Source of the DNA: an uncultured Bacteroidota bacterium
GTDB lineage: Bacteria; Bacteroidota; Bacteroidia; Flavobacteriales; Flavobacteriaceae
DNA length: 64,000 nucleotides
Assembly (NCBI GenBank): GCA_902619315.1
Contig: CACNDW010000004.1
Span: 54,596-118,595 of the forward strand
Direction of reading: 5' to 3'
Below are positions 9,959-20,126 of the stretch, piece by piece. Within the stretch, counting starts at the first letter, position 1. Each line of letters starts with the position of its first letter. The notes below the pieces were generated by a model. That model did not search any database, was not told where the DNA came from, and saw nothing but the letters and a program-made list of their open reading frames with translations. Both the position numbers and the translations under genes were made by a program.

Positions 9959-11434
9959 ATGGCCAATTATTTCAATCAACTTTCATTAGCACAAAAATTA
10001 GATCAACTGGGGCAATGCCGCTTTATGAGTCAGTCTGAATTTGACCGAGGCGTAGATGAGCTTAAAGGAAAAAAAATCGTTATTGTAGGATGTGGTGCTC
10101 AAGGTCTTAACCAAGGTCTTAACATGCGTGACTCGGGCTTAGACATTAGTTACTCTTTGCGTCAAGGGGCTATTGATCAAAAGAGAACTTCCTATCAAAA
10201 TGCTGTTGATAATGATTTTTCTGTTGGAAACTATGACGAGATGATTCCAAACGCTGATGTAGTTATCAATTTGACTCCTGACAAAAACCATAGCTCAGTT
10301 ATCGAATCAGTTGTACCCTTGATGAAAAAAGACGCAATCCTCTCTTATTCTCATGGTTTTAATATTGTAGAAGAGGGGATGAGCATTCGAAAAGATTTGA
10401 CAGTGATAATGGTAGCACCGAAATGTCCTGGATCTGAGGTTAGAGAAGAATTTTTGAGAGGATTCGGTGTACCTACATTGATCGCCGTTCACCCTGAAAA
10501 TGATCCTCACGGTCGTGGCCTGGAATATGCAAAAGCCTATGCAGTGGCGACAGGGGGTCATCGTGCTGGTGTTTTAGAGTCATCTTTTATTGCTGAGGTT
10601 AAGTCTGACTTGATGGGAGAACAAACTATCCTTTGTGGGGTTTTGCAAACCGGTTCCATTCTCTGTTTTGATAAAATGGTTGAAAAAGGTATCGATCCTG
10701 CTTATGCTGCGAAACTTATCCAATTCGGGTGGGAAACGATCACGGAGGCACTTAAACATGGTGGTATTACCAATATGATGGACCGTCTTTCGAATCCTGC
10801 AAAAATTAAAGCTTTCGAACTTTCTGAAACACTAAAAAAAATCTTAACACCTTTATTCCAAAAGCATATGGACGATATCATGTCCGGTCATTTTTCTAAA
10901 ACTATGATGGAGGATTGGGCAAATCAGGATAAAAAACTTCTACAATGGAGAGCTGCTACTGGTGAAACTGCTTTTGAAAAAACTACAATTACTAGCCAAG
11001 AAATTTCAGAACAAGAATATTTTGATAATGGGGTTTTGATGGTTGCTTTTGTTCGTGCCGGAGTAGAATTGGCTTTTGATACTATGGTTTCTTCAGGTAT
11101 CAAAGAGGAATCTGCTTACTATGAATCACTTCATGAAACACCTCTGATTGCAAATACTATCGCCAAAAAGAAATTATTTGAAATGAACCGCGTTATCTCA
11201 GATACTGCTGAGTATGGTTGCTATCTTTTTGATCATGCTGCCAAACCCATACTAAACGACTTTATGAAAGATATTGACACTGACGTTATTGGAAAACCTT
11301 TTGCTAAAATTGATGGAAATGGTGTAGACAATCGTCAATTGATCGATGTTAATGAAATCATTCGCTTTCATCCGGTTGAGATAATCGGATATGATTTGAG
11401 GGAGTCAATGACCGCAATGAAGAAAATAGTTTAA
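9959..11434 (+). CDS. ilvC: Ketol-acid reductoisomerase, class II (long form)
   Basis: A protein of 491 residues, the length of the enterobacterial-type class II enzyme that carries a duplicated knotted C-terminal domain, not the roughly 330-residue class I form. It isomerises and reduces acetolactate or acetohydroxybutyrate with NADPH and Mg2+. The N-terminal Rossmann motif is [17 protein letters not shown] (about 44-60). [13 protein letters not shown] and the acidic metal-binding helices are present in the two C-terminal halves. It is the last gene of the ilv array, with 18 bases after ilvH; a 139-base gap with a new promoter follows. Confidence 0.96.
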   Translation: MANYFNQLSLAQKLDQLGQCRFMSQSEFDRGVDELKGKKIVIVGCGAQGLNQGLNMRDSGLDISYSLRQGAIDQKRTSYQNAVDNDFSVGNYDEMIPNADVVINLTPDKNHSSVIESVVPLMKKDAILSYSHGFNIVEEGMSIRKDLTVIMVAPKCPGSEVREEFLRGFGVPTLIAVHPENDPHGRGLEYAKAYAVATGGHRAGVLESSFIAEVKSDLMGEQTILCGVLQTGSILCFDKMVEKGIDPAYAAKLIQFGWETITEALKHGGITNMMDRLSNPAKIKAFELSETLKKILTPLFQKHMDDIMSGHFSKTMMEDWANQDKKLLQWRAATGETAFEKTTITSQEISEQEYFDNGVLMVAFVRAGVELAFDTMVSSGIKEESAYYESLHETPLIANTIAKKKLFEMNRVISDTAEYGCYLFDHAAKPILNDFMKDIDTDVIGKPFAKIDGNGVDNRQLIDVNEIIRFHPVEIIGYDLRESMTAMKKIV

Positions 11435-11518
11435 TAAGTAATTCATATCCACCTATTTCTAATCAATTTAGAGTTAATATTTAGTTAAGGGTTATTAGGA
11501 AGTTTATTTCCTTTACTC

Positions 11519-11544
11519 TTGCTCTAAAAAAATGTTTAACTTTG
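11519..11544 (+). promoter_or_regulatory. Promoter for gapN (TTG / TAACTTTG)
   Basis: A TAACTTTG element (11537-11544) matches the Bacteroidota TAnnTTTG consensus, 29 bases before the gapN ATG. A TTG at 11519-11521 could be the -33 element, although the 15-base spacer is short. A small AGGAA/TTCCT hairpin at 11497-11512 just upstream could end the ilv transcript. Confidence 0.5.
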
Positions 11545-11573
11545 TTTAATAAAAATAAAACAAAACAAAAGTA

Positions 11574-13202
11574 ATGAGTAATGTTTTGACCCAACTAGAT
11601 ATTGAGCATCTTAAAATCAATGATATCCCGGAACCTTTTCGGCCACAAAAAAATAACTTCAACCAATACTTAGTCGATGGAGAGCTAAAAGTTTGGAATG
11701 GTAAAATGGCAGATGTTTACTCTACCATAAGGACTGAAAATGAAAGTGGTGAAATTGTTCCTACTCTTTTAGGGTCTGTTCCTGACATGGAATCTGAATC
11801 CGCATTAATTGCACTTGAATCTGCTAAAAAAGCCTTTGAAAGAGGGAAAGGGCAATGGCCTACTATGAGGGTAAGAGAGCGATTGAATTGTCTTAAACGT
11901 TTTGCTGATAAAATGAAGAATCACCGTGAGGAAGTTGTCAAATTGTTGATGTGGGAAATTGGTAAAACACTCTCTGACTCTGAAAAAGAGTTCGATCGAA
12001 CGGTTGATTATATATACGACACTATTGACGCTTATAAGAAGCTTGACCAAAAGAGTGCTAAGTTTGAAAAAGAAGGTGGTATACATGCTCACATAAGAAG
12101 AAGTCCACTGGGAGTAGTACTGTGTTTAGGACCTTACAATTATCCCCTAAACGAAACCTTTTGTTTATTAATTCCTGCAATTATAATGGGAAATACAGCG
12201 GTTTTTAAACCTGCCAAGCATGGTGTACTTTTAATTACCCCTTTATTGGAAGCGTTTAAAGAATGTTTCCCTCCAGGTGTAGTAAACATTCTATTTGGTC
12301 GAGGAAGAAAAATTGCCCAACCCATAATGAAGACTGGTCATGTTGATGTATTGGCTTTGATTGGTCACAGTTCTTCCGCGGTCTCATTGCAAGACGAGCA
12401 CCCAAACAAAAATAGACTTCGGCTGGTACTTGGACTTGAAGCTAAAAACCCAGGGGTTATTTTACCCGATGCTGACCTCGACCATACTGTGAAAGAATGT
12501 ATTTCCGGAACATTGTCTTATAATGGACAACGATGCACCGCATTAAAGGTTTTGTATGTTCACGAGTCTATAATTGACCAATTCAACAAAAAATTCTCAG
12601 AAGCAGTTGACGGATTAAAATTTGGACTCCCTTGGGAAAAAGATGTCTTTTTGACCCCTCTTCCTGAACCCAATAAACCTCAATACATCATGGATTTAAT
12701 TGAGGACGCAACTTCTAAAGGGGGTAAAGTGGTTAACAAAAAAGGAGGCCAAATGTCTGTGAATTATACCTATCCAGCAGTAATTTGTCCAGTAGATGAC
12801 ACAATGAATTTATACCATGAAGAACAGTTTGGACCTGTAATTCCAATCATACCTTACAAGGATATCAATGAGCCTTTGGATGCAATGGCAGCTTCTGACT
12901 ACGGCCAGCAAGTAAGTCTGTTTGGAAAGGATGTACAAAAAATCGGACCGCTTATTGATATATTGGCTAACTTGGTTTGCCGCGTTAATCTTAACAGTGC
13001 ATGTCAAAGAGGACCTGACGTGTATCCATTTACAGGCAGAAAAAACTCTGCGGTAAGCACCTTGAGTGTTTTTGACGCCTTGAGGTCATTTTCTATTAGA
13101 ACTTTTGTAGCTTCAAAGGACAATCCGTATAACAATGAAATTTTGGAAAGTTTGTTGAATTCAAATGAATCAAACTTTGTTTCCTCTGATTATATCTTAT
13201 AA
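11574..13202 (+). CDS. gapN: Non-phosphorylating NADP-dependent glyceraldehyde-3-phosphate dehydrogenase (GapN type)
   Basis: An aldehyde dehydrogenase superfamily protein of 542 residues. Catalytic residues are visible: Asn189 (GPYNYPLN), Glu289 ([10 protein letters not shown]) and Cys321 ([10 protein letters not shown]). The longer N-terminus, [17 protein letters not shown], and the C-terminal [19 protein letters not shown] (an Arg-containing phosphate-binding loop) resemble GapN, which oxidises glyceraldehyde 3-phosphate directly to 3-phosphoglycerate and makes NADPH. The substrate is inferred from motifs only; another phosphorylated or small aldehyde is possible. It has its own promoter behind the ilv array. 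NADPH from GapN could feed IlvC, but that link is speculative. Confidence 0.78.
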   Translation: MSNVLTQLDIEHLKINDIPEPFRPQKNNFNQYLVDGELKVWNGKMADVYSTIRTENESGEIVPTLLGSVPDMESESALIALESAKKAFERGKGQWPTMRVRERLNCLKRFADKMKNHREEVVKLLMWEIGKTLSDSEKEFDRTVDYIYDTIDAYKKLDQKSAKFEKEGGIHAHIRRSPLGVVLCLGPYNYPLNETFCLLIPAIIMGNTAVFKPAKHGVLLITPLLEAFKECFPPGVVNILFGRGRKIAQPIMKTGHVDVLALIGHSSSAVSLQDEHPNKNRLRLVLGLEAKNPGVILPDADLDHTVKECISGTLSYNGQRCTALKVLYVHESIIDQFNKKFSEAVDGLKFGLPWEKDVFLTPLPEPNKPQYIMDLIEDATSKGGKVVNKKGGQMSVNYTYPAVICPVDDTMNLYHEEQFGPVIPIIPYKDINEPLDAMAASDYGQQVSLFGKDVQKIGPLIDILANLVCRVNLNSACQRGPDVYPFTGRKNSAVSTLSVFDALRSFSIRTFVASKDNPYNNEILESLLNSNESNFVSSDYIL

Positions 13203-13221
13203 TATTGAGTTTTTTGATATC

Positions 13222-13291
13222 TCTACGACCAAATTTACCTTTACATAATTTTGATCTAATGAGGAAAAAAGTAGCCTCTTAAGTTCGTAGA
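13222..13291. other. Convergent intergenic spacer with nested inverted repeats
   Basis: Between the ends of gapN and the GH20 gene lies a 170-base spacer. TCTACGA (13222-13228) pairs with TCGTAGA (13285-13291), enclosing a GAGG/CCTC hairpin (13261-13278). It may serve as a terminator for one or both convergent genes, but it lacks a strong T-run. Nothing coding is seen. Confidence 0.25.
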
Positions 13292-13372
13292 TTTACTCTA
13301 AAGGTTTAAAACGAGATTTATTTATTAACAAAACTATTTAGCCTGAATTGTTAAAACAGATTTGATAGGAAA

Positions 13373-15451
13373 TTAGTCAATTGGTTTCCTTTGCCATTGG
13401 AGTTGTTTATCGATCTTATCAAACATAAGTAACTCAGAATAAAATTGCCAATCAAATGTATGAAATTGATTTGCCAAATGATGATGATGGTCTTGATCTA
13501 AGATATAGTCAGTGGGCTTGTGAATTATCCTTGTTTTAGAATATGTTTCCTCAACCTTATCTTTCAAGTTTATAAAATCCATTTTTAACTGAATGATTTT
13601 TGCTTTTTCGATTAGTCTCTGCTCATCGTTGGATGCTTGATCAAAACGGTTTAAGGCAATCAAAATTTTTGGGGTGAAACCAACTATTTCATTTACCCTT
13701 TGATAAACTTCAAGTGCAAAAGAATTCCTTGAGACTAGCTTTTGCATTTGCTCAATTTTTTTACCCAGTTTAAATGTATTTTCAATCATTTTATCTGCTT
13801 TGGCCAGTCTTATCTTATTTTCAATCGACCATTTACCAGGTTTTCTGCTATCTGGTAGAGAGATCAACCCATCCTCCTCAGGATTATCCATTTCCTTCAG
13901 GTAATTTCTTTTATCGCTTTTAAGTAAAATATTTTTCCAATGGCCAGCTGATTGCTCAAGTGAGTCGATGAAAGCAAAATCGTTTTCAGCTAACTTATAT
14001 GAAAATTCTCTTTGTCGATAAGCACTTTTAAGTTCACTTTTGCTAATTTGGTCACCCGACCAGGTGTCATTTGCAAAAGCAATTATACCCCGGTAGTACA
14101 ATTCAAAATGTGGTGAGTCGTCGTCCCAAAGTGTCAATAAAAGGCCATTTGAACCTGTTTCAATACTGGATAAGGCAAATGAACGAATGTTATCCATATT
14201 ACTCTCCCTTTGGGGCATCAATACCCACCTTGTTTGTCCAGCAGTAGCTCCCATTACTTTAAGTCCGTTATCCCTAAACCATTGCATAGACTTGGTATTA
14301 CCATATGATTCAGGACTGTGATAGTTCCAACGCATGTAGATGCAATTTTTTGGAAATTTTGGTAAAACTGCTTTAAGAATATTTTCATTAGCATTCCATA
14401 TACTGTCTACTTTCGCTTTTGGCATTTCAGGCTTGTACATTGGATAATAAACCCCCGTTTGTTTTAGAGGCATGTCATCCCAAAATATTGGGGTTCTTCC
14501 CTTTTCCTCTGCAAATCGACATACTTTATTCAACCATATCAATTGTAATTCAAGCGCAGACTTTCCGCTATTTCTTCCATTAGTGTTTACTTCGTCACCA
14601 CCTATGTGAAGATATTTTCCATGAGGTAGGGCGTCTAAAGCATCGAGATACAGGTCATATTGTACATCATAAGTTTGAGGGTTTAGAGGATTAAATGCCC
14701 AATCACTTTGTGGATCATCGCGGAGGGATTTGTATTTATCATGCTTCAGAATAAAGGAGGCATGACCTAATCCTTGAACCAGTGGTGAAATCGATATATT
14801 TCGGGCATGTGCATATTCACTTAGTTTTTGCCATTGTTTAATGGTTAAAGCGTCGGATGAACCAACTGTGGGTTGTCTCTTGTATTTAATTTTGTCTTCT
14901 ACCTCGGCAATGATAGCGTTTATCTTATATTTTTTAAGTTTGTCAATCATTTTGTAATAGTAGTCTAATGTTTCCATATGATGTTTTACATCCCAATGAA
15001 TTGCACGATATGATAGAAGGGGATAGTCTTTAATTTGACATAAGGGAAGCTTTACTTGCTGCTCCTTAGCGTCCTCCATTAATTGTTCCAAAGTTGCCAA
15101 ACCATAGATCAGCCCAGCCTGATCTTTGGCAGTGATTTTAATTTGATTTTCAAAAATATCCATAAGATAACCTTCCTCTTTAAGATCAAGTTCTGGATCT
15201 ATATTATAAACTAATTGGGCATTACTTTTATTTTCTGTTGCCTTGATATCTCCTAAAAAATCACTTCCAGGAGGAAGTTCAATTCCGTCTGAGTTATAGT
15301 AAAATTCTAGGTCTGAAGATTTTAGTTCACTGTTACCCGCAATATTCCATTCTTTAGGATGTGGCAAGAGCTTGAAATTACCAATTTCATTATTTGGTTG
15401 ACAGGATAGGAAAATGATAGCGATTATTATAAGGTAATTGTTGTTTTTCAT
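13373..15451 (-). CDS. GH20 beta-N-acetylhexosaminidase, lipoprotein
   Basis: A protein of 692 residues. A lipoprotein signal (hydrophobic stretch ending in FLSC, lipid Cys17) places it in an envelope membrane. Residues about 25-140 form the GH20b-type N-terminal domain. The TIM-barrel follows, with YRAIHWDVKHHMETLDYYYKMID and the catalytic pair Asp286-Glu287 in HIGGDEV. The enzyme removes terminal GlcNAc or GalNAc by substrate-assisted catalysis, for example from chitin oligomers, glycans or muropeptides. The C-terminal 200 residues are helical and family-variable. It starts 27 bases after leuB on the same strand, so it may be read through from the leu array, though the functions are unrelated. 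Confidence 0.88.
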   Translation of the reverse strand: MKNNNYLIIIAIIFLSCQPNNEIGNFKLLPHPKEWNIAGNSELKSSDLEFYYNSDGIELPPGSDFLGDIKATENKSNAQLVYNIDPELDLKEEGYLMDIFENQIKITAKDQAGLIYGLATLEQLMEDAKEQQVKLPLCQIKDYPLLSYRAIHWDVKHHMETLDYYYKMIDKLKKYKINAIIAEVEDKIKYKRQPTVGSSDALTIKQWQKLSEYAHARNISISPLVQGLGHASFILKHDKYKSLRDDPQSDWAFNPLNPQTYDVQYDLYLDALDALPHGKYLHIGGDEVNTNGRNSGKSALELQLIWLNKVCRFAEEKGRTPIFWDDMPLKQTGVYYPMYKPEMPKAKVDSIWNANENILKAVLPKFPKNCIYMRWNYHSPESYGNTKSMQWFRDNGLKVMGATAGQTRWVLMPQRESNMDNIRSFALSSIETGSNGLLLTLWDDDSPHFELYYRGIIAFANDTWSGDQISKSELKSAYRQREFSYKLAENDFAFIDSLEQSAGHWKNILLKSDKRNYLKEMDNPEEDGLISLPDSRKPGKWSIENKIRLAKADKMIENTFKLGKKIEQMQKLVSRNSFALEVYQRVNEIVGFTPKILIALNRFDQASNDEQRLIEKAKIIQLKMDFINLKDKVEETYSKTRIIHKPTDYILDQDHHHHLANQFHTFDWQFYSELLMFDKIDKQLQWQRKPID

Positions 15452-15478
15452 TTTTATATCTATTTTATTTTAAGATAC

Positions 15479-16564
15479 TTATCCGGGAGAGGATTTGTAA
15501 ATTTCAATATTTGAAGCCAAATAGTCTCCTACTTCAGAAGTTTTATAAGCTTTAGTATTCCCTTTTACCAAGTCTTCGGTTACAATGCCCTCGGAGAGGG
15601 ATTGATCGACAACCTTACGTATTAAAGTCCCCTCCTTTTGTAAACCAAAAGACATTTCAAACATCATAGCGGCAGATAGCACCGTGGCCAGGGGATTGGC
15701 AATGTCTTTACCTGCAGCTTGAGGGAAAGAGCCGTGAATGGGCTCATACAAGCTGATTTTCGAACCAACAGAGGCTGAAGGCATCAAGCCCATAGAACCA
15801 GAGATAACCGAGGCCTCGTCGGTAAGGATGTCTCCAAAAAGGTTTTCGGTGATCAATACGTCATAGCTGTTGGGCCATTGTACCAATCGCATGGCCACGG
15901 CATCAACAAACTCATAGGAGACCTCCACCTCGGGATAATCTTTTTCCATGGCTTGAACGGTTTCGCGCCAGAGTCGGGAGCTTTCCAAAACGTTAGCTTT
16001 GTCCACACAGCACAATTGTTTAGTGCGGGTCATTGCAAGTTCAAAACCTTTTTTGGCCAATCTTTGGATTTCTTCCCGAGTATAGGTACATGTGTCAAAG
16101 GCAGTTTTACCCTCGTCTTTACGTCCTCTTTCACCAAAATATATACCACCGGTAAGCTCTCTTAAAAAAACAAGGTCAGTCCCTTCTATGCGTTCTCTTT
16201 TTAAGGGAGATTTATCGATCAGAGAAGGAAAGGTAAAGGTCGGTCGCACATTGGCAAACAAACCTAGTTTTTGCCTCATCTTGAGAAGCCCCTGTTCAGG
16301 TCTGACCTTGGCCGAGGGATCATTGTCAAATCGCGGGTGACCAATGGCACCAAACAATACGGCATCTGAACTGGCACAAATTTCATGTGTCATTTCAGGA
16401 TAGGGTTCTCCAAAAGCATCTATAGCAGCGGCACCAGTGAGGGCCGGAATCCATTGGATGTCGTGTTTGAACTTTTTTGCGATGGCATCGCAAACTTTTA
16501 CAGCTTGGTCTATGACTTCGGGACCGATTCCGTCTCCAGCCAATAAGGCGATTTTTAATTGCAT
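15479..16564 (-). CDS. leuB: 3-isopropylmalate dehydrogenase
   Basis: A protein of 361 residues. It oxidatively decarboxylates 3-isopropylmalate with NAD+. Family motifs: LLAGDGIGPEV at the N-terminus, the FANVRP and LRELTGGIYFGE loops for substrate binding, and the metal/NAD region NLFGDILTDEASVISGSMGLMPSA. Its ATG overlaps the stop codon of the upstream LeuA-family gene by one base (TAATG). It is the last biosynthetic gene of the minus-strand leu array. LeuB enzymes can also act on 3-methylmalate, which matters if the neighbouring gene makes citramalate. Confidence 0.97.
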   Translation of the reverse strand: MQLKIALLAGDGIGPEVIDQAVKVCDAIAKKFKHDIQWIPALTGAAAIDAFGEPYPEMTHEICASSDAVLFGAIGHPRFDNDPSAKVRPEQGLLKMRQKLGLFANVRPTFTFPSLIDKSPLKRERIEGTDLVFLRELTGGIYFGERGRKDEGKTAFDTCTYTREEIQRLAKKGFELAMTRTKQLCCVDKANVLESSRLWRETVQAMEKDYPEVEVSYEFVDAVAMRLVQWPNSYDVLITENLFGDILTDEASVISGSMGLMPSASVGSKISLYEPIHGSFPQAAGKDIANPLATVLSAAMMFEMSFGLQKEGTLIRKVVDQSLSEGIVTEDLVKGNTKAYKTSEVGDYLASNIEIYKSSPG

Positions 16565-18084
16565 TAGTTAGCGATGATATTTAACATTTTTTCTGTTGCT
16601 TTAATGGCTGATACGGTTTGATCAGAATCCAATCCACGAGTAATAAATTCTTTATCACGATTCTTCCATGTTATAAGGGTTTCACACAAAGCATCAGAAT
16701 TACTGCCTGGGGGGATACGCACGGCATAGTCTATCAATTCAGGTAGTGCCATTTTTTTCTTTTGGTATAGTTTTTTCAGTGCATTCATAAAAGCGTCAAA
16801 TTGTCCGTCACCCGCAGCGCTTTCCTCAAATATTTTTCCCTTTATGTCCAAGGAGACGACTGTATTTGGTTGCAGTCCTTTAGCATGGGTTAATACATAA
16901 GAGTTTACCTTTACCTTTTGCTCTATATCGCTATTAAGCACATCGGAGATGATGTAAGGTAGGTCCTCGGTTGTGACAATTTCTTTTTTGTCACCCAATT
17001 CAATTATGCGTTGGGTTACTTTTTTGATTTCCTCATCATTGAGGGTGATCCCCAGCTTCTGTAAGTTTTTTTGAATGTTGGCTTTTCCAGAGGTTTTACC
17101 CAGGGCATATTCTCTTGTTCTTCCGAAGCGTTCAGGAAGAAGGTCGTTAAAATATAGATTTTTCTTTTTGTCTCCATCAGCATGGATTCCAGCGGTTTGA
17201 GTAAAAACATTTTGTCCTACCACGGGTTTGTTGACTGGAATTCTAAAACCAGTAAATGTAGCGACTAATTTACTCACTTTATGAAGGGATGATTCGTTTA
17301 TATTGATTTCAATACCAGGAAGAAAATCTTTGAGGGCAGCTACTGTACTAGCCATAGGAGTGTTTCCGGCCCGTTCACCCATACCGTTGACAGTAAGATG
17401 GAGCCCATGACAACCAGCTCTAACGGCTTCCATCGAATTAGCAACACTAAGGTCATAGTCGTTGTGTCCATGAAAATCAAAATGAATTTGAGGATGATTT
17501 TTTATGACTTTAGAAATTAAAGAAAAGGTTTCGAAATAGGTCAATACGCCTAAGGTGTCAGGAAGTAAAACCCTTTTTACGGGTAGTTTAGAAATAAATG
17601 ACAAATAGTCTTTGACATACTCTGGTGAATTGCGCATACCATTACTCCAATCTTCCAAATAGACATTGGTACTGATGCCCTCTTTTTTGGCAGTTAGGAC
17701 GTTTTCCTCGATGGCCATGAAGTGTTGGTCAGGTTTTTTTTTAAGCTGATGTTTTAAGTGATTGAGTGAACCTTTGGTAAGAAGGTTTTGAACCTTAGCA
17801 CCTGATTTGATCATCCAGTCGATGGAAGCACCCTCGTCCACAAAGGTCAATATCTCTATCCTTTGATAGTGACCATTGCTTTGGGCCCATTGGGTAACTT
17901 CCCTTACGGAGTTCATCTCACCTTCCGATACTCGGGCCGATGCAATTTCAATACGATCTACATTGAGTTCGTCAAGTAATAGTTTGGACAAGGCAAGCTT
18001 TTCCGCTACTGAGAAAGAGACACCAGAGGTTTGTTCCCCGTCTCGCAGGGTGGTATCCATGATCTCAATGGTTCTTTTTTTCAT
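16564..18084 (-). CDS. Second LeuA-family synthase with C-terminal regulatory domain (isopropylmalate or citramalate synthase)
   Basis: A protein of 506 residues. The N-terminal TIM-barrel starts with [13 protein letters not shown] and has the metal site FDFHGHNDYDLSVANSMEAVRAG and NGMGERAGNTPM, so it condenses acetyl-CoA with a 2-keto acid. Unlike the 384-residue LeuA upstream, it carries the C-terminal LeuA_dimer allosteric domain (about 370-500; GDGQFDAFMNALKKLY, ending before DQTVSAIKATEKML). Two synthases in one operon with shared LeuCD and LeuB suggest one may be a (R)-citramalate synthase feeding isoleucine; the sequence alone does not settle this. An AAGGAG directly abuts the ATG. It lies 24 bases after leuD. 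Confidence 0.85.
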   Translation of the reverse strand: MKKRTIEIMDTTLRDGEQTSGVSFSVAEKLALSKLLLDELNVDRIEIASARVSEGEMNSVREVTQWAQSNGHYQRIEILTFVDEGASIDWMIKSGAKVQNLLTKGSLNHLKHQLKKKPDQHFMAIEENVLTAKKEGISTNVYLEDWSNGMRNSPEYVKDYLSFISKLPVKRVLLPDTLGVLTYFETFSLISKVIKNHPQIHFDFHGHNDYDLSVANSMEAVRAGCHGLHLTVNGMGERAGNTPMASTVAALKDFLPGIEININESSLHKVSKLVATFTGFRIPVNKPVVGQNVFTQTAGIHADGDKKKNLYFNDLLPERFGRTREYALGKTSGKANIQKNLQKLGITLNDEEIKKVTQRIIELGDKKEIVTTEDLPYIISDVLNSDIEQKVKVNSYVLTHAKGLQPNTVVSLDIKGKIFEESAAGDGQFDAFMNALKKLYQKKKMALPELIDYAVRIPPGSNSDALCETLITWKNRDKEFITRGLDSDQTVSAIKATEKMLNIIAN

Positions 18085-18108
18085 CTCCTTAAATCAAAAA
18101 ATAATACC

Positions 18109-18705
18109 CTAAATGGGCGTGTCTTGAGCAAAGTTTTTGATGTCCTTTTTGATGTTCAAAAGGTAGTCAATGTCATCGAAACCATTTATCATATTATCCT
18201 TTTTGTATGGATTGATGTCAAAAGCTTCAGTGGCAGTGGTACTGTCGATGGCGATTTTTTGCTGAGCTAGGTTTACAGTAAAAGTACTTTTGGGATCGGA
18301 CTCTATGGCAAAAAAAACTTTTTGCAAAAATTCGGGACTGACCTGTACGGGCAGCACACCAATATTGAGACAGTTGTTCCTAAAAATATCTGCAAAAAAA
18401 CTTGATACAACGCAGCGGAATCCATAATCATAAATAGCCCAGGCCGCATGTTCTCTGGAAGAACCGGAGCCAAAATTTTTTCCTCCAACAAGGATTTTAC
18501 CACTGTAGGTAGGATTGTTAAGAATAAAATCTTTTTTGGGTGTATCATCGTTGTTATATCGCCAATCTCTAAAAAGATTATCACCAAAACCCACTCGTTC
18601 AGTAGCCTTTAAGAAACGTGCGGGGATGATTTGGTCTGTATCCACATTTTCGATGGGTAGGGGAACGCCAGCGCTGTTGAGTATGTCAAATTTATCGTAT
18701 GCCAT
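18109..18705 (-). CDS. leuD: 3-isopropylmalate dehydratase, small subunit
   Basis: A protein of 198 residues, the normal length. The swivel domain has VDTDQIIPARFLKATER near the N-terminus and GKNFGSGSSREHAAWAIYDYGFR, the substrate-binding loop of the LeuD/aconitase small subunit. With LeuC it isomerises 2- to 3-isopropylmalate. It starts directly after leuC (one base between the stop and the ATG), a classic leuC-leuD pair. Confidence 0.97.
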   Translation of the reverse strand: MAYDKFDILNSAGVPLPIENVDTDQIIPARFLKATERVGFGDNLFRDWRYNNDDTPKKDFILNNPTYSGKILVGGKNFGSGSSREHAAWAIYDYGFRCVVSSFFADIFRNNCLNIGVLPVQVSPEFLQKVFFAIESDPKSTFTVNLAQQKIAIDSTTATEAFDINPYKKDNMINGFDDIDYLLNIKKDIKNFAQDTPI

Positions 18706-18706
18706 A

Positions 18707-20104
18707 TTAGTTGATTAGGGTTCTTGGGTCAGTTACTTTTCCTGTCACTGCTGCTGCTGCTGCCATGATTGGGCTGGCTAAAAGGGTTCTGGAACCAGGA
18801 CCTTGTCTTCCCTCAAAATTTCTATTGGAGGTACTCACGGCATATTTACCCTGAGGTATTTTATCATCATTCATTGCCAAACAGGCTGAGCATCCAGGTT
18901 CACGAAGTTCAAATCCCGCAGCCTCGAGTATATCTAAAAGACCTTCTTTTTTGATCGCTTTCTCTACTTTATGGGATCCAGGAACCAACCATGCAGTGAC
19001 ATTATCGGCTTTTTTACGTCCTTTAACAATTTCAGTAAAAGCCCTAAAATCTTCAATCCTTCCATTGGTACAGCTGCCGACAAAAACAAAGTCAATCTCT
19101 TTACCGATCATACTTTCTCCTTCATTATAACCCATGTAGTTAAGCGATTTTTGGTATGTAGCTACACCGCCCTCCATAGCAGCGGCTGTGGGTATTTTTT
19201 TTGTGATGCCAATTCCCATTCCGGGATTGGTTCCAAAGGTGATCATGGGTTCTATTTCGCTTCCATCAAAGAAAAATTCTTTGTCAAATTTGGCACCTTC
19301 ATCCGTGTAGAGTTCCTCCCAGTAGTCCATAGCTTTGTCCCATGCGTCCCCTTTGGGAGTAAACTCTCTACCTTTAATGTAACGAAAGGTTTTTTCGTCT
19401 GGAGCAATCATTCCACCTCTTGCACCCATCTCTATACTGAGGTTGCAAACAGTCATTCGACCTTCCATGGTCATGCTTTTAAATACTTCTCCTGCATATT
19501 CTACAAAGTGGCCTGTTGCGCCCGAGGTAGTCAATTTTGAGATTATAAAAAGGGCTACATCCTTTGGAGTAACCCCTTTTTCAAGAGCTCCATTGATGGT
19601 AATTCTCATTTTTTTAGGTTTGGGCTGGAGGATACATTGGGTAGATAAAACCATTTCTACCTCAGAAGTCCCAATACCAAAGGCAATGGCGCCAAATGCA
19701 CCGTGGGTTGATGTATGAGAGTCTCCACAAACTATGGTGGCTCCTGGGACAGTAATCCCGTATTCGGGACCGACTACATGTACGATTCCGTTTTTTTCAT
19801 GTCCCAATCCCCAGAACGAAATACCATGTTCTGAGGCATTTTTTTCTAAGGCATCTAATTGTTTGGCAGAAAGGGAATCCTGCACTGGAAGGTGTTGATT
19901 AATGGTCGGTGTATTGTGGTCTGCAGTTGCAAAAGTTCTTTCTGGATACATCACTTTGATGTTTCGGTTTTTAAGACCTAAAAAAGCAACGGGACTTGTC
20001 ACCTCATGCACCATATGCCGGTCTATGAATAATACATCAGGACCTTTATCTATTTGCTGAATCACATGTTTGTCCCAAACCTTATCAAAAAGTGTTTTTT
20101 TCAT
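18707..20104 (-). CDS. leuC: 3-isopropylmalate dehydratase, large subunit
   Basis: A protein of 465 residues from the ATG at 20104 ([14 protein letters not shown]), the normal LeuC start. A longer frame to 20194 would overlap leuA and add 30 unrelated residues, so I reject it. Aconitase-fold motifs: [36 protein letters not shown], and the [4Fe-4S] ligands in VGSCTNGR and [11 protein letters not shown]. It works with LeuD. It starts 22 bases after leuA, in the array leuA-leuC-leuD-LeuA2-leuB. Confidence 0.97.
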   Translation of the reverse strand: MKKTLFDKVWDKHVIQQIDKGPDVLFIDRHMVHEVTSPVAFLGLKNRNIKVMYPERTFATADHNTPTINQHLPVQDSLSAKQLDALEKNASEHGISFWGLGHEKNGIVHVVGPEYGITVPGATIVCGDSHTSTHGAFGAIAFGIGTSEVEMVLSTQCILQPKPKKMRITINGALEKGVTPKDVALFIISKLTTSGATGHFVEYAGEVFKSMTMEGRMTVCNLSIEMGARGGMIAPDEKTFRYIKGREFTPKGDAWDKAMDYWEELYTDEGAKFDKEFFFDGSEIEPMITFGTNPGMGIGITKKIPTAAAMEGGVATYQKSLNYMGYNEGESMIGKEIDFVFVGSCTNGRIEDFRAFTEIVKGRKKADNVTAWLVPGSHKVEKAIKKEGLLDILEAAGFELREPGCSACLAMNDDKIPQGKYAVSTSNRNFEGRQGPGSRTLLASPIMAAAAAVTGKVTDPRTLIN

Positions 20105-20126
20105 TATCCTGTAAAAATAAGGGTTT

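Noticed and set aside
18971..19540. 189-residue plus-strand frame opposite leuC
   Set aside because: It lies wholly antisense to a strongly conserved leuC and has no family resemblance; it is a shadow frame.
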